From: Arthrobacter sp. RIT-PI-e
GTDB lineage: Bacteria; Actinomycetota; Actinomycetes; Actinomycetales; Micrococcaceae
DNA: 64,000 nucleotides
Direction: 5' to 3'
Assembly (NCBI RefSeq): GCF_001187915.1
Contig: NZ_LGIU01000035.1
Coordinates: forward strand, 1 to 64,000
A program made the position numbers and the translations under genes. Under the pieces are notes generated by a model. The model made no database searches. It saw only the letters and a list, made by a program, of their open reading frames with translations, and had not been told where the DNA came from. Numbering within the stretch: position 1 is the first letter of the stretch; every line of letters begins with the position of its first letter. This document shows, one piece after another, positions 33,474-41,711 of the stretch.

Positions 33474-34652
33474 ATGACGGCTCTCCCGAATCCCCTCCCG
33501 GCACTCGTCGAGGCCCGCGGCAGCCTGACGCCCGACGAGACGCTGCGCTACTCACGGCACCTGATCATCCCCGGCTTCGGGCTCGAGGCGCAGTTGCGCC
33601 TGAAGAACGCCCGGGTGCTCGTGGTCGGCGCGGGAGGGCTCGGATCGCCCGCCCTGCTGTATCTCGCGGCCGCCGGCGTGGGCACCCTGGGGATCGTGGA
33701 CGACGACGACGTCGAGCTCTCCAACCTGCAGCGGCAGGTGATCCACGGCATGCCGGACCTCGGGCGGTCCAAGGCCGCGTCCGCGCGCGACAGCATCCTG
33801 GCACTCAACCCGCTGGTGGAGGTGGTGCTGCACGAGGAGCGGCTGGAGCGCTCCAACGCCCTGTCCCTGCTCTCGGGGTACGACCTCGTGGTGGACGGCA
33901 CGGACAACTTCGCCACGCGCTACCTGGTTAACGACGCCGCCGCGATCCTCGGCCTCCCCTACGTCTGGGGGTCCATCCTGCGCTTCGACGGGCAGGTGAG
34001 CGTGTTCTGGCAGGACCACGGACCCACCTACCGCGACCTGTACCCGGAGGCACCGCCACCGGGCTCCGTGCCCTCCTGCGCCGAGGGCGGGGTGCTCGGG
34101 GTACTGTGCGCGCAGATCGGCTCGGTGATGGTCAACGAGGCTGTCAAGCTCATCACGGGTACGGGCACCACCCTCCTCGGGCGGCTGCTCGTGTTCGACG
34201 CCCTGGAGATGAGCTGGCGCGAGCTGCGCGTGCAACCCGACCCGTCGGCGCAGCGCATCACCGAACTCGTGGACTACGAGGCGTTCTGCGGTCTGACGCC
34301 CGCGGGGAGCGAGGACGACGCCGTCCCGACCGTGACGGTGGACGAGCTCGCGGCGCTGCTGGCGGACCGCTCGGCGGGCACCGCGGACTTCGAGCTGGTG
34401 GACGTCAGGAGCCCCGAGGAGCACGCGATCGTGCACATCGACGGCGCGCGGCTGGTGCCGAAGGACACGATCCTCGACGGCGAGGTGGCCGTGGACCCGT
34501 CCCGGCCCGTGTACGTGCACTGCAAGAGCGGGGTGCGGTCCGCGGACGTGGTGCGGTTCCTCCGGGCGCGGGGTCACGACGACGTGTACTCCGTGGAGGG
34601 CGGCATCGCGGCGTGGGTCGAGCGGATCGAACCGGCCAAGCCCCGCTACTAG
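33474..34652 (+). CDS. moeZ: Adenylyltransferase/sulfurtransferase MoeZ (ThiF-rhodanese fusion)
   Basis: A 392-residue two-domain protein. The N-terminal E1-like ThiF/MoeB domain has VVGAGGLGSPALLYLAAAG, DDDDVELSNLQRQ and the putative cysteine region SVPSCAEGGVLG; residues about 285-385 form a rhodanese domain with active-site loop HCKSGVR. The family adenylates and thiocarboxylates sulfur carriers (MoaD, ThiS, CysO). The paired CxxC zinc site of E. coli MoeB is not visible, as in the mycobacterial MoeZ family. The stop (34650-34652) overlaps the stop of a convergent small membrane gene. Confidence 0.9.
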   Translation: MTALPNPLPALVEARGSLTPDETLRYSRHLIIPGFGLEAQLRLKNARVLVVGAGGLGSPALLYLAAAGVGTLGIVDDDDVELSNLQRQVIHGMPDLGRSKAASARDSILALNPLVEVVLHEERLERSNALSLLSGYDLVVDGTDNFATRYLVNDAAAILGLPYVWGSILRFDGQVSVFWQDHGPTYRDLYPEAPPPGSVPSCAEGGVLGVLCAQIGSVMVNEAVKLITGTGTTLLGRLLVFDALEMSWRELRVQPDPSAQRITELVDYEAFCGLTPAGSEDDAVPTVTVDELAALLADRSAGTADFELVDVRSPEEHAIVHIDGARLVPKDTILDGEVAVDPSRPVYVHCKSGVRSADVVRFLRARGHDDVYSVEGGIAAWVERIEPAKPRY

Positions 34653-34882
34653 CGGGACGATCCGGCGCATCCATCCCTCGGTGGGTCCTGACCTTCCCGA
34701 TGATTCCGGATGGTCGCGACGGTCATGGCGAGCGCGACCAGCAGGAGCGGGACCAGGACCGGTCCCATCTGGAGCAAGGACCACTGCAGGCTCAGGAACA
34801 GCAGGGTCGCGAGCAGCAGTACGACCCAGACGGTCGAGGTCAGGTGGATCGTCGAGAAACTCCGGAATCCGGGTCCAGCCAC
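34649..34882 (-). CDS. Small two-helix membrane protein
   Basis: A 77-residue protein: a short polar start, two hydrophobic segments (about 15-35, 37-57) and a charged tail. GTG at 34882 has AAGGAG about 8 nt upstream; the larger open frame to 35041 antisense to the DinB gene is not used. Its stop codon overlaps that of moeZ on the opposite strand. Function unknown; it resembles short DUF-type inner membrane proteins only in topology. Confidence 0.6.
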   Translation of the reverse strand: MAGPGFRSFSTIHLTSTVWVVLLLATLLFLSLQWSLLQMGPVLVPLLLVALAMTVATIRNHREGQDPPRDGCAGSSR

Positions 34883-34967
34883 GTCGGGTCTCCTTCTGTG
34901 GTGGTGGGGAACTGGTCGAGGCAGAGGTCGGCTTCCCGTGGACGTGCGGCCGGCGTGCTGGTCTCCG

Positions 34968-35561
34968 TCAGGACCCGCCCGAGGCGTGACGCTCCGCCGC
35001 GTGCTGCACGCGTGCCCGGTGCTGTGCCCACCGGCCCGCATCCCCTGCGAGGAGGTTCTGATGGCCCGGGCGCAGTCCCACCGCGCCGTCGACGAGCTCG
35101 CGGACGATGTCCGCGTGGCCGACGTGCCGGTGGGTCTCGGCGATCATGTGGACCAGGATCCGGTGGAGCGTGACCTCGCGGCTCTCGGGGCGCCACCACC
35201 GCACCGAGCCGATGGCCTCGAGGTCGAGCAGCTGGATCGTCGCGTCGGCGTGCGCCCAGGCCCGGTGGTAGAGGCCGATGATGTCCTCTCGTGACTCGTC
35301 GGCTCTCGCCCACATGTCGGCTCCAGGCTCCGCGTCGTCGTCGAGCCAGACCGGGGCATCCTCGAAGGGTCGTCCGAAGACCACACCGAAGTACTCGATC
35401 TCGCAGCCCGCCACGTGCTTGACCAGGCCGAGGAGATTGGTGCCGGTGGGGGTCAGCGGACGGCGGGCGTCGTACTCCGACAGTCCGTCGAGCTTCCACA
35501 CCAGGGCATCGCGGCCCTCCTGGAGATAGCGGTGGAGGACGTCCCTGGGTGGTTGCGGCAT
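34968..35561 (-). CDS. DinB/YfiT-family protein
   Basis: A 197-residue helical-bundle protein. The presumed metal-binding histidines are His in LVKHVAGCE (about 48) and two in the cluster HMIAETHRHVGHADIVREL (about 135-150), typical of DinB-superfamily members of unknown or thiol-transferase activity. ATG at 35561 is chosen for fit to the family; a GTG/ATG further upstream would add about 12 residues. Same strand as hemA, 61 bp downstream of its stop. A role with heme genes is not implied. Confidence 0.82.
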   Translation of the reverse strand: MPQPPRDVLHRYLQEGRDALVWKLDGLSEYDARRPLTPTGTNLLGLVKHVAGCEIEYFGVVFGRPFEDAPVWLDDDAEPGADMWARADESREDIIGLYHRAWAHADATIQLLDLEAIGSVRWWRPESREVTLHRILVHMIAETHRHVGHADIVRELVDGAVGLRPGHQNLLAGDAGRWAQHRARVQHAAERHASGGS

Positions 35562-35622
35562 GGACCCCAGCGTGTCATGGACGAACGAGGTGTCCACAAC
35601 CGGTCCTGCGCGGAGATGGTCG

Positions 35623-36987
35623 TCAGGCGCTTCGCGCGGGTGGTGCCGGCGCCGCCGTGGTGTGGTCGACGGGGCAGGATGCCTCGGGAGCAGTACGTCC
35701 CGCGGCAGCCGCAGGGCGCTCGTCATCGGCGGCGGGGGCGACGTCGATCCCGTACAGCGCCTCGAGGGCCGCGGTGTACTCCTCCTGGCGCCCTTCGGCG
35801 GCGAGCTGGCGGGCTCGGACGGTGGGCACGTGCAGGAGCTGGCGGACCATGCGGCGCAGTGCGAACTCCACCTCCTCGGCAGCGGCCGTGCAGCCGTGCT
35901 GAGCTCGCACGCGTTCCATCTCCGAGTCCAGCGCCGCCTGCGTGTGCCGGCGCAGGGCCACGATCGCGGCGTTCATGGCCCGCGTGCTCTGCTGCTGCTC
36001 GAAGGTCCGCGCCGCGTCCCGCACGAGGTCGGCGGCCCGGCTCAGGGCATCGGCCTGCTCCTCGGGTGCGGCCACGCGCACGGACTCGAGGGTGATGAGC
36101 TCCACGCCCTCGAGCGAGCCGACGGAGGGGTCGAAGTCGTGGCTGAGCGCCAGGTCGATGATCACCAGGGGGCGCTCCACGCCGCGACGGACGCGCTCCA
36201 CGTCGGCGGCGTCGATCCTGGCGTCGCTGCCGCTGCAGCCGATCACCACGTCGGCCTGTCGTAGCGCCCCCGGGAGGTCGTCCGCGGTGAGCGCGGTGCC
36301 GCCACGTGTGGCCACGAAGGCCTCTGCGCGCCCGGAGGAGGAGAAGACGGAGATGTCCGTGCAGCCCCTGTCCTTCAGGGCGGCCATGGTGGCACCGGCG
36401 TAGGCGCCGGTACCGAACACCACCGTGGTCTTGGTGGACCAGTCGGCATCCTCGGAGAGGTCACCGGCGAGTTCCAGGGCCACGGAGACGATGGATCGTC
36501 CGCGGGTACCGAGCGCGGTCTGCGCGCCGACGTCCTTCGCGGTCCTGGAGGCCGCCTGGAACAACCGGACGAGCCCGCCGCTGGCCGCCCCCGCCCCCGG
36601 GGCCGCGACCGGGGCCCGCCGCACCTGACCGGCGATCTCCCGCTCGCCGATCACGGCCGAATCGAGGCCGGCCCCGACGGCGAAGAGGTGCTCGGCCACG
36701 TCCTGGCCGGTGTGGGTCTCGAAGGAGGAGGACACGGAGTGCTCCGGGATGCCGGAGTAGTCGCTGATCGTGGAGACGATCGCGGACCGTGCGGCCTCGA
36801 CGTCGTCCTCGGACGGCGCCTCCGCGTAGATCTCGAAGCGGTTGCAGGTGGCGAGCACCACGGCGCCGGTGACGCACGTCCTGTCGGCGAGCACCACCGA
36901 GGGGACCTGGGGCGCCCCGACGCTGAGTCGGGCGACGGTTTCCAGGTCCGCGTTCGAATGTGTCGCAACAAGTGAAAGAAGTACCAC
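35623..36987 (-). CDS. hemA: Glutamyl-tRNA reductase
   Basis: A 454-residue GluTR that reduces glutamyl-tRNA(Glu) to glutamate-1-semialdehyde with NADPH, the first committed heme step. The catalytic cysteine is in [11 protein letters not shown] (about 48), the region [16 protein letters not shown] follows, the NADPH domain has [15 protein letters not shown], and the C-terminal dimerisation helix includes [18 protein letters not shown]. The patch at 36,580-36,620 ([14 protein letters not shown]) is unusually Pro/Gly-rich for the family. GTG at 36987. It is divergent from the rest of the heme genes, an arrangement that permits separate control. Confidence 0.93.
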   Translation of the reverse strand: MVLLSLVATHSNADLETVARLSVGAPQVPSVVLADRTCVTGAVVLATCNRFEIYAEAPSEDDVEAARSAIVSTISDYSGIPEHSVSSSFETHTGQDVAEHLFAVGAGLDSAVIGEREIAGQVRRAPVAAPGAGAASGGLVRLFQAASRTAKDVGAQTALGTRGRSIVSVALELAGDLSEDADWSTKTTVVFGTGAYAGATMAALKDRGCTDISVFSSSGRAEAFVATRGGTALTADDLPGALRQADVVIGCSGSDARIDAADVERVRRGVERPLVIIDLALSHDFDPSVGSLEGVELITLESVRVAAPEEQADALSRAADLVRDAARTFEQQQSTRAMNAAIVALRRHTQAALDSEMERVRAQHGCTAAAEEVEFALRRMVRQLLHVPTVRARQLAAEGRQEEYTAALEALYGIDVAPAADDERPAAAAGRTAPEASCPVDHTTAAPAPPARSA

Positions 36988-36996
36988 AGTCCGACT

Positions 36997-37002
36997 ATCC
37001 TA
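36997..37002 (-). promoter_or_regulatory. Putative -10 hexamer TAGGAT for hemA
   Basis: Minus-strand TAGGAT with 9 nt to the GTG at 36987, consistent with a leaderless or near-leaderless mRNA. Confidence 0.4.
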
Positions 37003-37026
37003 CCGAGCACCAGTGCGTTCCACTGA

Positions 37027-37045
37027 ATAGGTTCGCCTTACCGGA
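37027..37045. promoter_or_regulatory. DtxR/IdeR-like iron box in the hemA-hemE intergenic region
   Basis: ATAGGTTCGCCTTACCGGA matches the DtxR/IdeR consensus TTAGGTTAGSCTAACCTAA at 14 of 19 positions by eye. It lies 25 bp upstream of the hemA -10. Iron control of heme genes by DtxR is known in corynebacteria; here it is inference. Confidence 0.35.
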
Positions 37046-37156
37046 GCTTGCGATCCGCGGATTCGCGGGGGCGACACGGATCCGCGCCCAGGGTGATGTT
37101 GACCACGCCCGATCATGGCCGGAGCGATCCGGTTATCCATCCGCGTGCATCTTCGG

Positions 37157-37162
37157 CAGAAT
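37157..37162 (+). promoter_or_regulatory. Possible -10 hexamer CAGAAT for hemE
   Basis: CAGAAT, six bases, then the ATG at 37169. It is one base from TANNNT and has the same spacing as leaderless genes here. Confidence 0.3.
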
Positions 37163-37168
37163 CGGAGC

Positions 37169-38230
37169 ATGGATCTCCCCGCAGCGCACCCCCTGGTGGA
37201 CGGACGCACCTCCGGATCAGCACTCATCTCCGCCTACCGGGGAGGAACCCCGCACCGGCGTCCCGTGTGGTTCATGCGCCAGGCCGGGCGCTCCCTGCCC
37301 GAGTACCGTGCCCTCCGTGAGGGCACCGACATGCTGGAGTCCTGCCTGGACCCGGCGCTGGCCTCCGAGATCACCCTGCAGCCGGTGCGTCGGCACGACG
37401 TCGACGCCGGGATCTTCTTCTCGGACATCGTGATCCCGCTCAAGCTGGCCGGTGTGGACGTCGACATCGTGCCGGGTGTCGGCCCCGTCCTGGGTTCCCC
37501 CATCCGCTCCGCCGCGGATGTCGCAGCCCTGCCCACGCTCACCGAGGAGGCGCTCGAACCGATCCGGCAGGCCGTGGCGCTCACCGTCGCCGAGCTCGGC
37601 TCCACCCCGCTGATCGGCTTCGCCGGCGCCCCGTTCACCCTGGCCGCCTACATGGTGGAGGGCAAGCCGTCCCGGGACCACCTCGGCCCCCGCACCATGA
37701 TGCACGCCGATCCGGAGACCTGGCAGGCACTCACCGAGTGGGCCGCGGACGCCTCCGGACTGTTCCTCCGGGCCCAGCTGGAGGCCGGCGCGAGCGCCGC
37801 GCAGCTGTTCGACTCCTGGGCGGGCTCGCTCGGGCTCCAGGACTACCGCGATCACGTGGCACCGGCGTCGCGCCGTGCACTCGACCACGTCCGGGGCCTG
37901 GGTGCCCCGCTCATCCACTTCGGCACCGGGACCTCCGAACTGCTGGGCGCCATGCACGAGGTGGGCGTGGACGTGATCGGCGTGGACTACCGTCTCCCGC
38001 TGGACGAGGCCAACCGTCGCCTGGGCGGGCGGGTACCGCTGCAGGGCAACATCGATCCCGCACTCCTCCCGGCGCCCTGGCCCGTCCTCGAGCAGCACGT
38101 CAGGGACGTGCTCGCCGCAGGCGCGTCGGCTCCCGGGCACGTGGTGAACCTCGGCCACGGCGTGCCGCCGGACACGGACCCCGACGTCCTGACCCGGGTG
38201 GTGGAACTCATCCACTCCGTCGAACCGTGA
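37169..38230 (+). CDS. hemE: Uroporphyrinogen decarboxylase
   Basis: A 353-residue TIM-barrel enzyme that converts uroporphyrinogen III to coproporphyrinogen III. Family motifs are RRPVWFMRQAGRSLPEYR (substrate-binding Arg), DAGIFFSDIVIPL (Asp), GFAGAPFTLAAYMVEG and NLGHGVPPDTDP, all intact. Length is normal. It is first gene of a tightly packed eight-gene heme unit on the plus strand. ATG at 37169 is favoured although the ribosome-binding site is poor, consistent with a leaderless start; its stop overlaps the next gene (GTGA). Confidence 0.95.
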   Translation: MDLPAAHPLVDGRTSGSALISAYRGGTPHRRPVWFMRQAGRSLPEYRALREGTDMLESCLDPALASEITLQPVRRHDVDAGIFFSDIVIPLKLAGVDVDIVPGVGPVLGSPIRSAADVAALPTLTEEALEPIRQAVALTVAELGSTPLIGFAGAPFTLAAYMVEGKPSRDHLGPRTMMHADPETWQALTEWAADASGLFLRAQLEAGASAAQLFDSWAGSLGLQDYRDHVAPASRRALDHVRGLGAPLIHFGTGTSELLGAMHEVGVDVIGVDYRLPLDEANRRLGGRVPLQGNIDPALLPAPWPVLEQHVRDVLAAGASAPGHVVNLGHGVPPDTDPDVLTRVVELIHSVEP

Positions 38231-39720
38231 CCGGGCGCGCGGAGGGGGCGGCGACGTCTGCCGGACCCGGCATGATCCCTCCGCCCGCCGTGGTCGTGAT
38301 CGGTGGCGGGATGGCCGGGCTCACGGCAGCCCGTACCCTGGTGCGGCGCGGTCTCCGGGTCACCCTGCTCGAGCGCTCCGGGCGTTTCGGCGGGACGGTG
38401 GACGCGCGCATGCTCGGCGGCTTCCGCCTGGACAGCGGCGCGGAATCCTTCTCCACCCGCTCCGCCGTCGTCCCCGCCCTCGCCGAGGAGCTGGGCCTCA
38501 CCGGCCGGATCGTGACCCCCGATGCCCCGGGCGCCTGGGTGCAGCTCCCCGGCGAGGATCTGCAGTCCGCCGCGCAGCCCCTGCCCAGTTCCGGTGTGCT
38601 CGGTATTCCCGCCGACCCCACGGACGCCGCGACGCGCGCCCTCCTCGGACCCGCCGGCGCCCTGCGTGCCGCCCGCGACGCGGATCTGCCCCCGGGACCA
38701 CTGGCCACCCGCCCGCACGTCAGCCTCGGTGAGCTGGTACGCACGCGGATGGGGGAGGAGGTGCTGACCCGGCTCGTGGCACCCGTGGCCGGCGGCGTGT
38801 TCTCCGCGGACCCGGACGATCTCGACGTCGACTCCGTGGCCCCCGGTCTCCGCTCCACGATGGGCCGTCTGGGCTCACTCGGGGCGGCGGCCGGAGCCCT
38901 CCGCCAGGCCGCGCCCGCCGGTTCCGCCGTGGCCGGACTCGTGGGCGGGATGGCGCAGCTGCGCGACGCCCTCGTGCAGGAGCTCCTCACCGCCGGGGTG
39001 GACCTCCGCACGGCGGAGCAGGTCTCCGGGCTCACCCGCGACGGCGCCGGCTGGACCCTCGCCACCGAGCACGCCGCAGGCAGGCGCACCCTCTCCGCGG
39101 ACGGCGTGGTCGTGGCGACCGAGGGGGGTGCCGCCGTCGACCTGATGGCCCCCGCCCTCCCCGCGCTGCTCCCCGAACGCCCCGGCTCGGTCCCCGGCGT
39201 CGCGCTCGTCACGCTGATCGTGGACTCTGCGGACCTGGACGCCCACCCGCGGGGGACCGGGGTGCTCGTGGCCCGCGGCGTGGACGGCGTGGCCGCGAAG
39301 GCGCTGACCCACGCCACCGCCAAGTGGGCGTGGTTGCGCGAGCAGGCCGGCCCCGGGGTGCACGTGCTCCGGCTCTCGTTCGGGCGGGTGGGGGACACCG
39401 CGGAGGACGTCGGGCTCCTGACACCGGACGCGGACCTGTACCGGCACGCGCTCGCCGACGCCTCCGCCCTGCTCGGGGTGCGCCTGACCGACGCGGCCGT
39501 GCTGGACCGGGACGTGGTCCGCGGGGCCGGTGCACTGCCGCACGCCTCGGTGGGACACCGTGAGCGCGTGGAGCGCATCCGCGCCGTCGTCGCGGACGCT
39601 CCGGCACTGGCCGTGACGGGTGGCTGGCTCGCCGGCACGGGGCTCGTGTCCGTCATCGGCGATGCACGGCGGCGCGCGGACCAGCTCGCCGATGCGCTGG
39701 GTGCGGGCGGGCCGCTGTGA
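38227..39720 (+). CDS. cgoX: Coproporphyrinogen III oxidase (HemY/HemG-type, CgoX)
   Basis: A 497-residue FAD-dependent oxidase. The dinucleotide-binding motif VVVIGGGMAGLTAARTLVRRG is near residue 20, followed by LLERSGRFGGTV and FRLDSGAESF; the C-terminal FAD contact is in GWLAGTGLVSVIGDARRRAD. The family was annotated as protoporphyrinogen oxidase (hemY/hemG), but next to chdC and cpfC it is expected to make coproporphyrin III. GTG at 38227 overlaps the hemE stop; ATG at 38272 would trim 15 residues. A 63-bp gap with an inverted repeat follows. Confidence 0.9.
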   Translation: MTGRAEGAATSAGPGMIPPPAVVVIGGGMAGLTAARTLVRRGLRVTLLERSGRFGGTVDARMLGGFRLDSGAESFSTRSAVVPALAEELGLTGRIVTPDAPGAWVQLPGEDLQSAAQPLPSSGVLGIPADPTDAATRALLGPAGALRAARDADLPPGPLATRPHVSLGELVRTRMGEEVLTRLVAPVAGGVFSADPDDLDVDSVAPGLRSTMGRLGSLGAAAGALRQAAPAGSAVAGLVGGMAQLRDALVQELLTAGVDLRTAEQVSGLTRDGAGWTLATEHAAGRRTLSADGVVVATEGGAAVDLMAPALPALLPERPGSVPGVALVTLIVDSADLDAHPRGTGVLVARGVDGVAAKALTHATAKWAWLREQAGPGVHVLRLSFGRVGDTAEDVGLLTPDADLYRHALADASALLGVRLTDAAVLDRDVVRGAGALPHASVGHRERVERIRAVVADAPALAVTGGWLAGTGLVSVIGDARRRADQLADALGAGGPL

Positions 39721-39730
39721 TGTTCCTCTC

Positions 39731-39747
39731 TTCTACTACGTGTAGAA
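39731..39747. promoter_or_regulatory. Inverted repeat TTCTAC-N5-GTAGAA in the cgoX-chdC gap
   Basis: Perfect 6-bp arms lie in an AT-rich 63-bp spacer, the largest gap in the heme unit. GATT-TCG-AATC (about 39754-39764) follows. It could be an internal operator or an RNA hairpin affecting chdC; the binding factor is unknown. Confidence 0.35.
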
Positions 39748-39783
39748 CTGGAAGATTTCGAATCGTCACCGGGCAGGAGCAAG

Positions 39784-40509
39784 ATGGGGAGCATGACCGA
39801 GTCATCAGGTAGCACGCACGCACACCCCGCGCAGCAGGTCGAGGAGGGCGCGGATGCCCCCGGTGAGCTGTTCTACACCCTCTGGACAGTCTTCAAGCGC
39901 GGCGGGTCCGCGACGACGGCCGGCGCCCCGCTCACAGATGCCATCGCCGCCCTCGAGGCCGACGGCGTCACGCTCCGCGGCTTCTACGACGTCTCGGCGA
40001 TGCGCGCCGACGCGGACGTCCTGGTCTGGGTGCACGGCCCCCGCGCCGAGGACCTGCAGACCGCGGTCCGCTCCCTCCGCCGCACGGACACGTTCTCCGG
40101 CTCCACGATCGTCTGGTCCGCCATGGGCGTGCACCGCGACGCCGAGTTCTCCAAGTCCCACAGCCCCGCGTTCTCGCGCGGCGTGGCACCCGCCGAGTGG
40201 GTGTGCGTGTACCCGTTCGTGCGGTCCTACGACTGGTACATCCTCCCCACGGAGGAGCGCCGCTCCATGCTGATCGACCACGGCATGAAGGGGCGGGACT
40301 ACCCGCAGGTCATCTCCAACACGGTGTCCTCCTTCGCACTCAACGACTACGAGTGGATCCTGGCCCTCGAGGCGCCGGAGCTCGTGGACCTGGTGGACCT
40401 GATGCGCTACCTCCGGGAGACCGAGGCACGCCGCCACGTCCGCGAGGAAGTGCCCTTCTACACCGGCCGCCGGATCAACCACGACGAGATCGCAGAGGTG
40501 CTCGCATGA
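39784..40509 (+). CDS. chdC: Coproheme decarboxylase (HemQ/ChdC, chlorite dismutase-like)
   Basis: A 241-residue protein that decarboxylates coproheme to heme b with H2O2, the last step of the coproporphyrin-dependent pathway. The catalytic Tyr region is VYPFVRSYDWYILP and the proximal heme His is in MLIDHGMKGRDYPQV. The Arg/Gln pocket of true chlorite dismutases is not expected in this family. ATG at 39784 follows AGGAG; ATG at 39793 is an alternative. The stop overlaps cpfC (ATGA). This gene identifies the heme route of the cluster. Confidence 0.93.
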   Translation: MGSMTESSGSTHAHPAQQVEEGADAPGELFYTLWTVFKRGGSATTAGAPLTDAIAALEADGVTLRGFYDVSAMRADADVLVWVHGPRAEDLQTAVRSLRRTDTFSGSTIVWSAMGVHRDAEFSKSHSPAFSRGVAPAEWVCVYPFVRSYDWYILPTEERRSMLIDHGMKGRDYPQVISNTVSSFALNDYEWILALEAPELVDLVDLMRYLRETEARRHVREEVPFYTGRRINHDEIAEVLA

Positions 40510-41711
40510 CCACACAGGCTTTCAACCCCCTCGACGGGGTGGACGAGAACGGCCGCATGGCCCCGAAGGCGTACGACGCCGTGGTACTGGCCTCCTTCGG
40601 CGGCCCCGAGGGGCAGGACGACGTCATCCCCTTCCTGCGCAACGTCACCCGCGGCCGCGGCATCCCCGACGAGCGCCTCGAGGAGGTCTCGCACCACTAC
40701 CGCGCCTTCGGCGGCGTGAGCCCCATCAACGGCCAGAACCGGGCGTTGCGCGCCGCCATGGAGGAGGAGCTGCGACGCCGCGGCATCGACCTCCCGGTCT
40801 ACTGGGGCAACCGCAACTGGGAGCCCTTCATCGCCGACACGCTGCAGGAGGCGTACGACGCCGGTCACCGCAAGGTGCTCGCCGTCACCACGAGCGCCTA
40901 CTCCTGCTACTCGAGCTGCCGCCAGTACCGCGAGGACCTCGGCATGGCACTCGTGAGGACCGGCCTCGAGGGCCGGCTGGAGGTGGACAAGGTCCGCCAG
41001 TACTTCGACCACCCCGGCTTCGTGGAGCCCTTCGTCGAAGGTGTGGGTGAGGGCCTCGCGAAGGTCCGCGCCGGCCTCGCCGAGCGGGGTGACGCCGAGG
41101 CCCCCGTGCACATCATGTTCTCCACGCACTCCATTCCCATGGGCGACGCCGAGGCGGCGGGTCCGCGGGACGCCGAGGGCGGCCCCGTGCACGAGGAAGG
41201 CGCCTACGTGGCACAGCACCGCGCCACCGCGCAGGCCGTGCTGGACCGCATCCCCGAGGCCGCCGGCGTCGAGTGGTCGCTGGTCTACCAGTCCCGCTCC
41301 GGTGCCCCGCACATCCCGTGGCTGGAACCGGACATCAGCGACGCCCTCCGCGACCGGTACGAGGGCGGTGCGCGCGGCGTCGTGATCGTGCCCCTCGGAT
41401 TCGTGTCCGACCACATGGAGGTGGCCTGGGACCTCGACACCGAGGCGCTGGAGACCTGTGGCGAGCTCGGGATGGTGGCGGACCGCGTGCCCACCCCCGG
41501 CACGCACCGGAAGTTCGTGGAGGGCCTGATCGACCTCATCCTCGAGCGGACGGTGGAGAACAACATCGCCGACCGCCCGTCGGCCACGGCACTCGGTCCC
41601 TGGTACGACGTCTGCCGGCCCAACTGCTGCGCCAACCGGCGCGGTGAGAAGCCGACCATCGCGGCCGTGGACTCCACCGTGGGGACGCCGCTGCCCAACC
41701 CGTCCGTCTGA
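40506..41711 (+). CDS. cpfC: Coproporphyrin III ferrochelatase (HemH/CpfC)
   Basis: A 401-residue chelatase that inserts Fe2+ into coproporphyrin III. Motifs: YDAVVLASFGGPEGQDDVIP at the N-terminus, the metal His in FSTHSIP, GLU-rich helix FVSDHMEVAWDLDTEA, and SAYSCYSSCRQY. The C-terminus VCRPNCCANRRG together with an upstream Cys is compatible with the [2Fe-2S] cluster reported for actinobacterial ferrochelatases; ligand assignment is inference. It lies between chdC and hemC with overlaps at both ends (ATGA and TGATG). Confidence 0.93.
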   Translation: MTTQAFNPLDGVDENGRMAPKAYDAVVLASFGGPEGQDDVIPFLRNVTRGRGIPDERLEEVSHHYRAFGGVSPINGQNRALRAAMEEELRRRGIDLPVYWGNRNWEPFIADTLQEAYDAGHRKVLAVTTSAYSCYSSCRQYREDLGMALVRTGLEGRLEVDKVRQYFDHPGFVEPFVEGVGEGLAKVRAGLAERGDAEAPVHIMFSTHSIPMGDAEAAGPRDAEGGPVHEEGAYVAQHRATAQAVLDRIPEAAGVEWSLVYQSRSGAPHIPWLEPDISDALRDRYEGGARGVVIVPLGFVSDHMEVAWDLDTEALETCGELGMVADRVPTPGTHRKFVEGLIDLILERTVENNIADRPSATALGPWYDVCRPNCCANRRGEKPTIAAVDSTVGTPLPNPSV

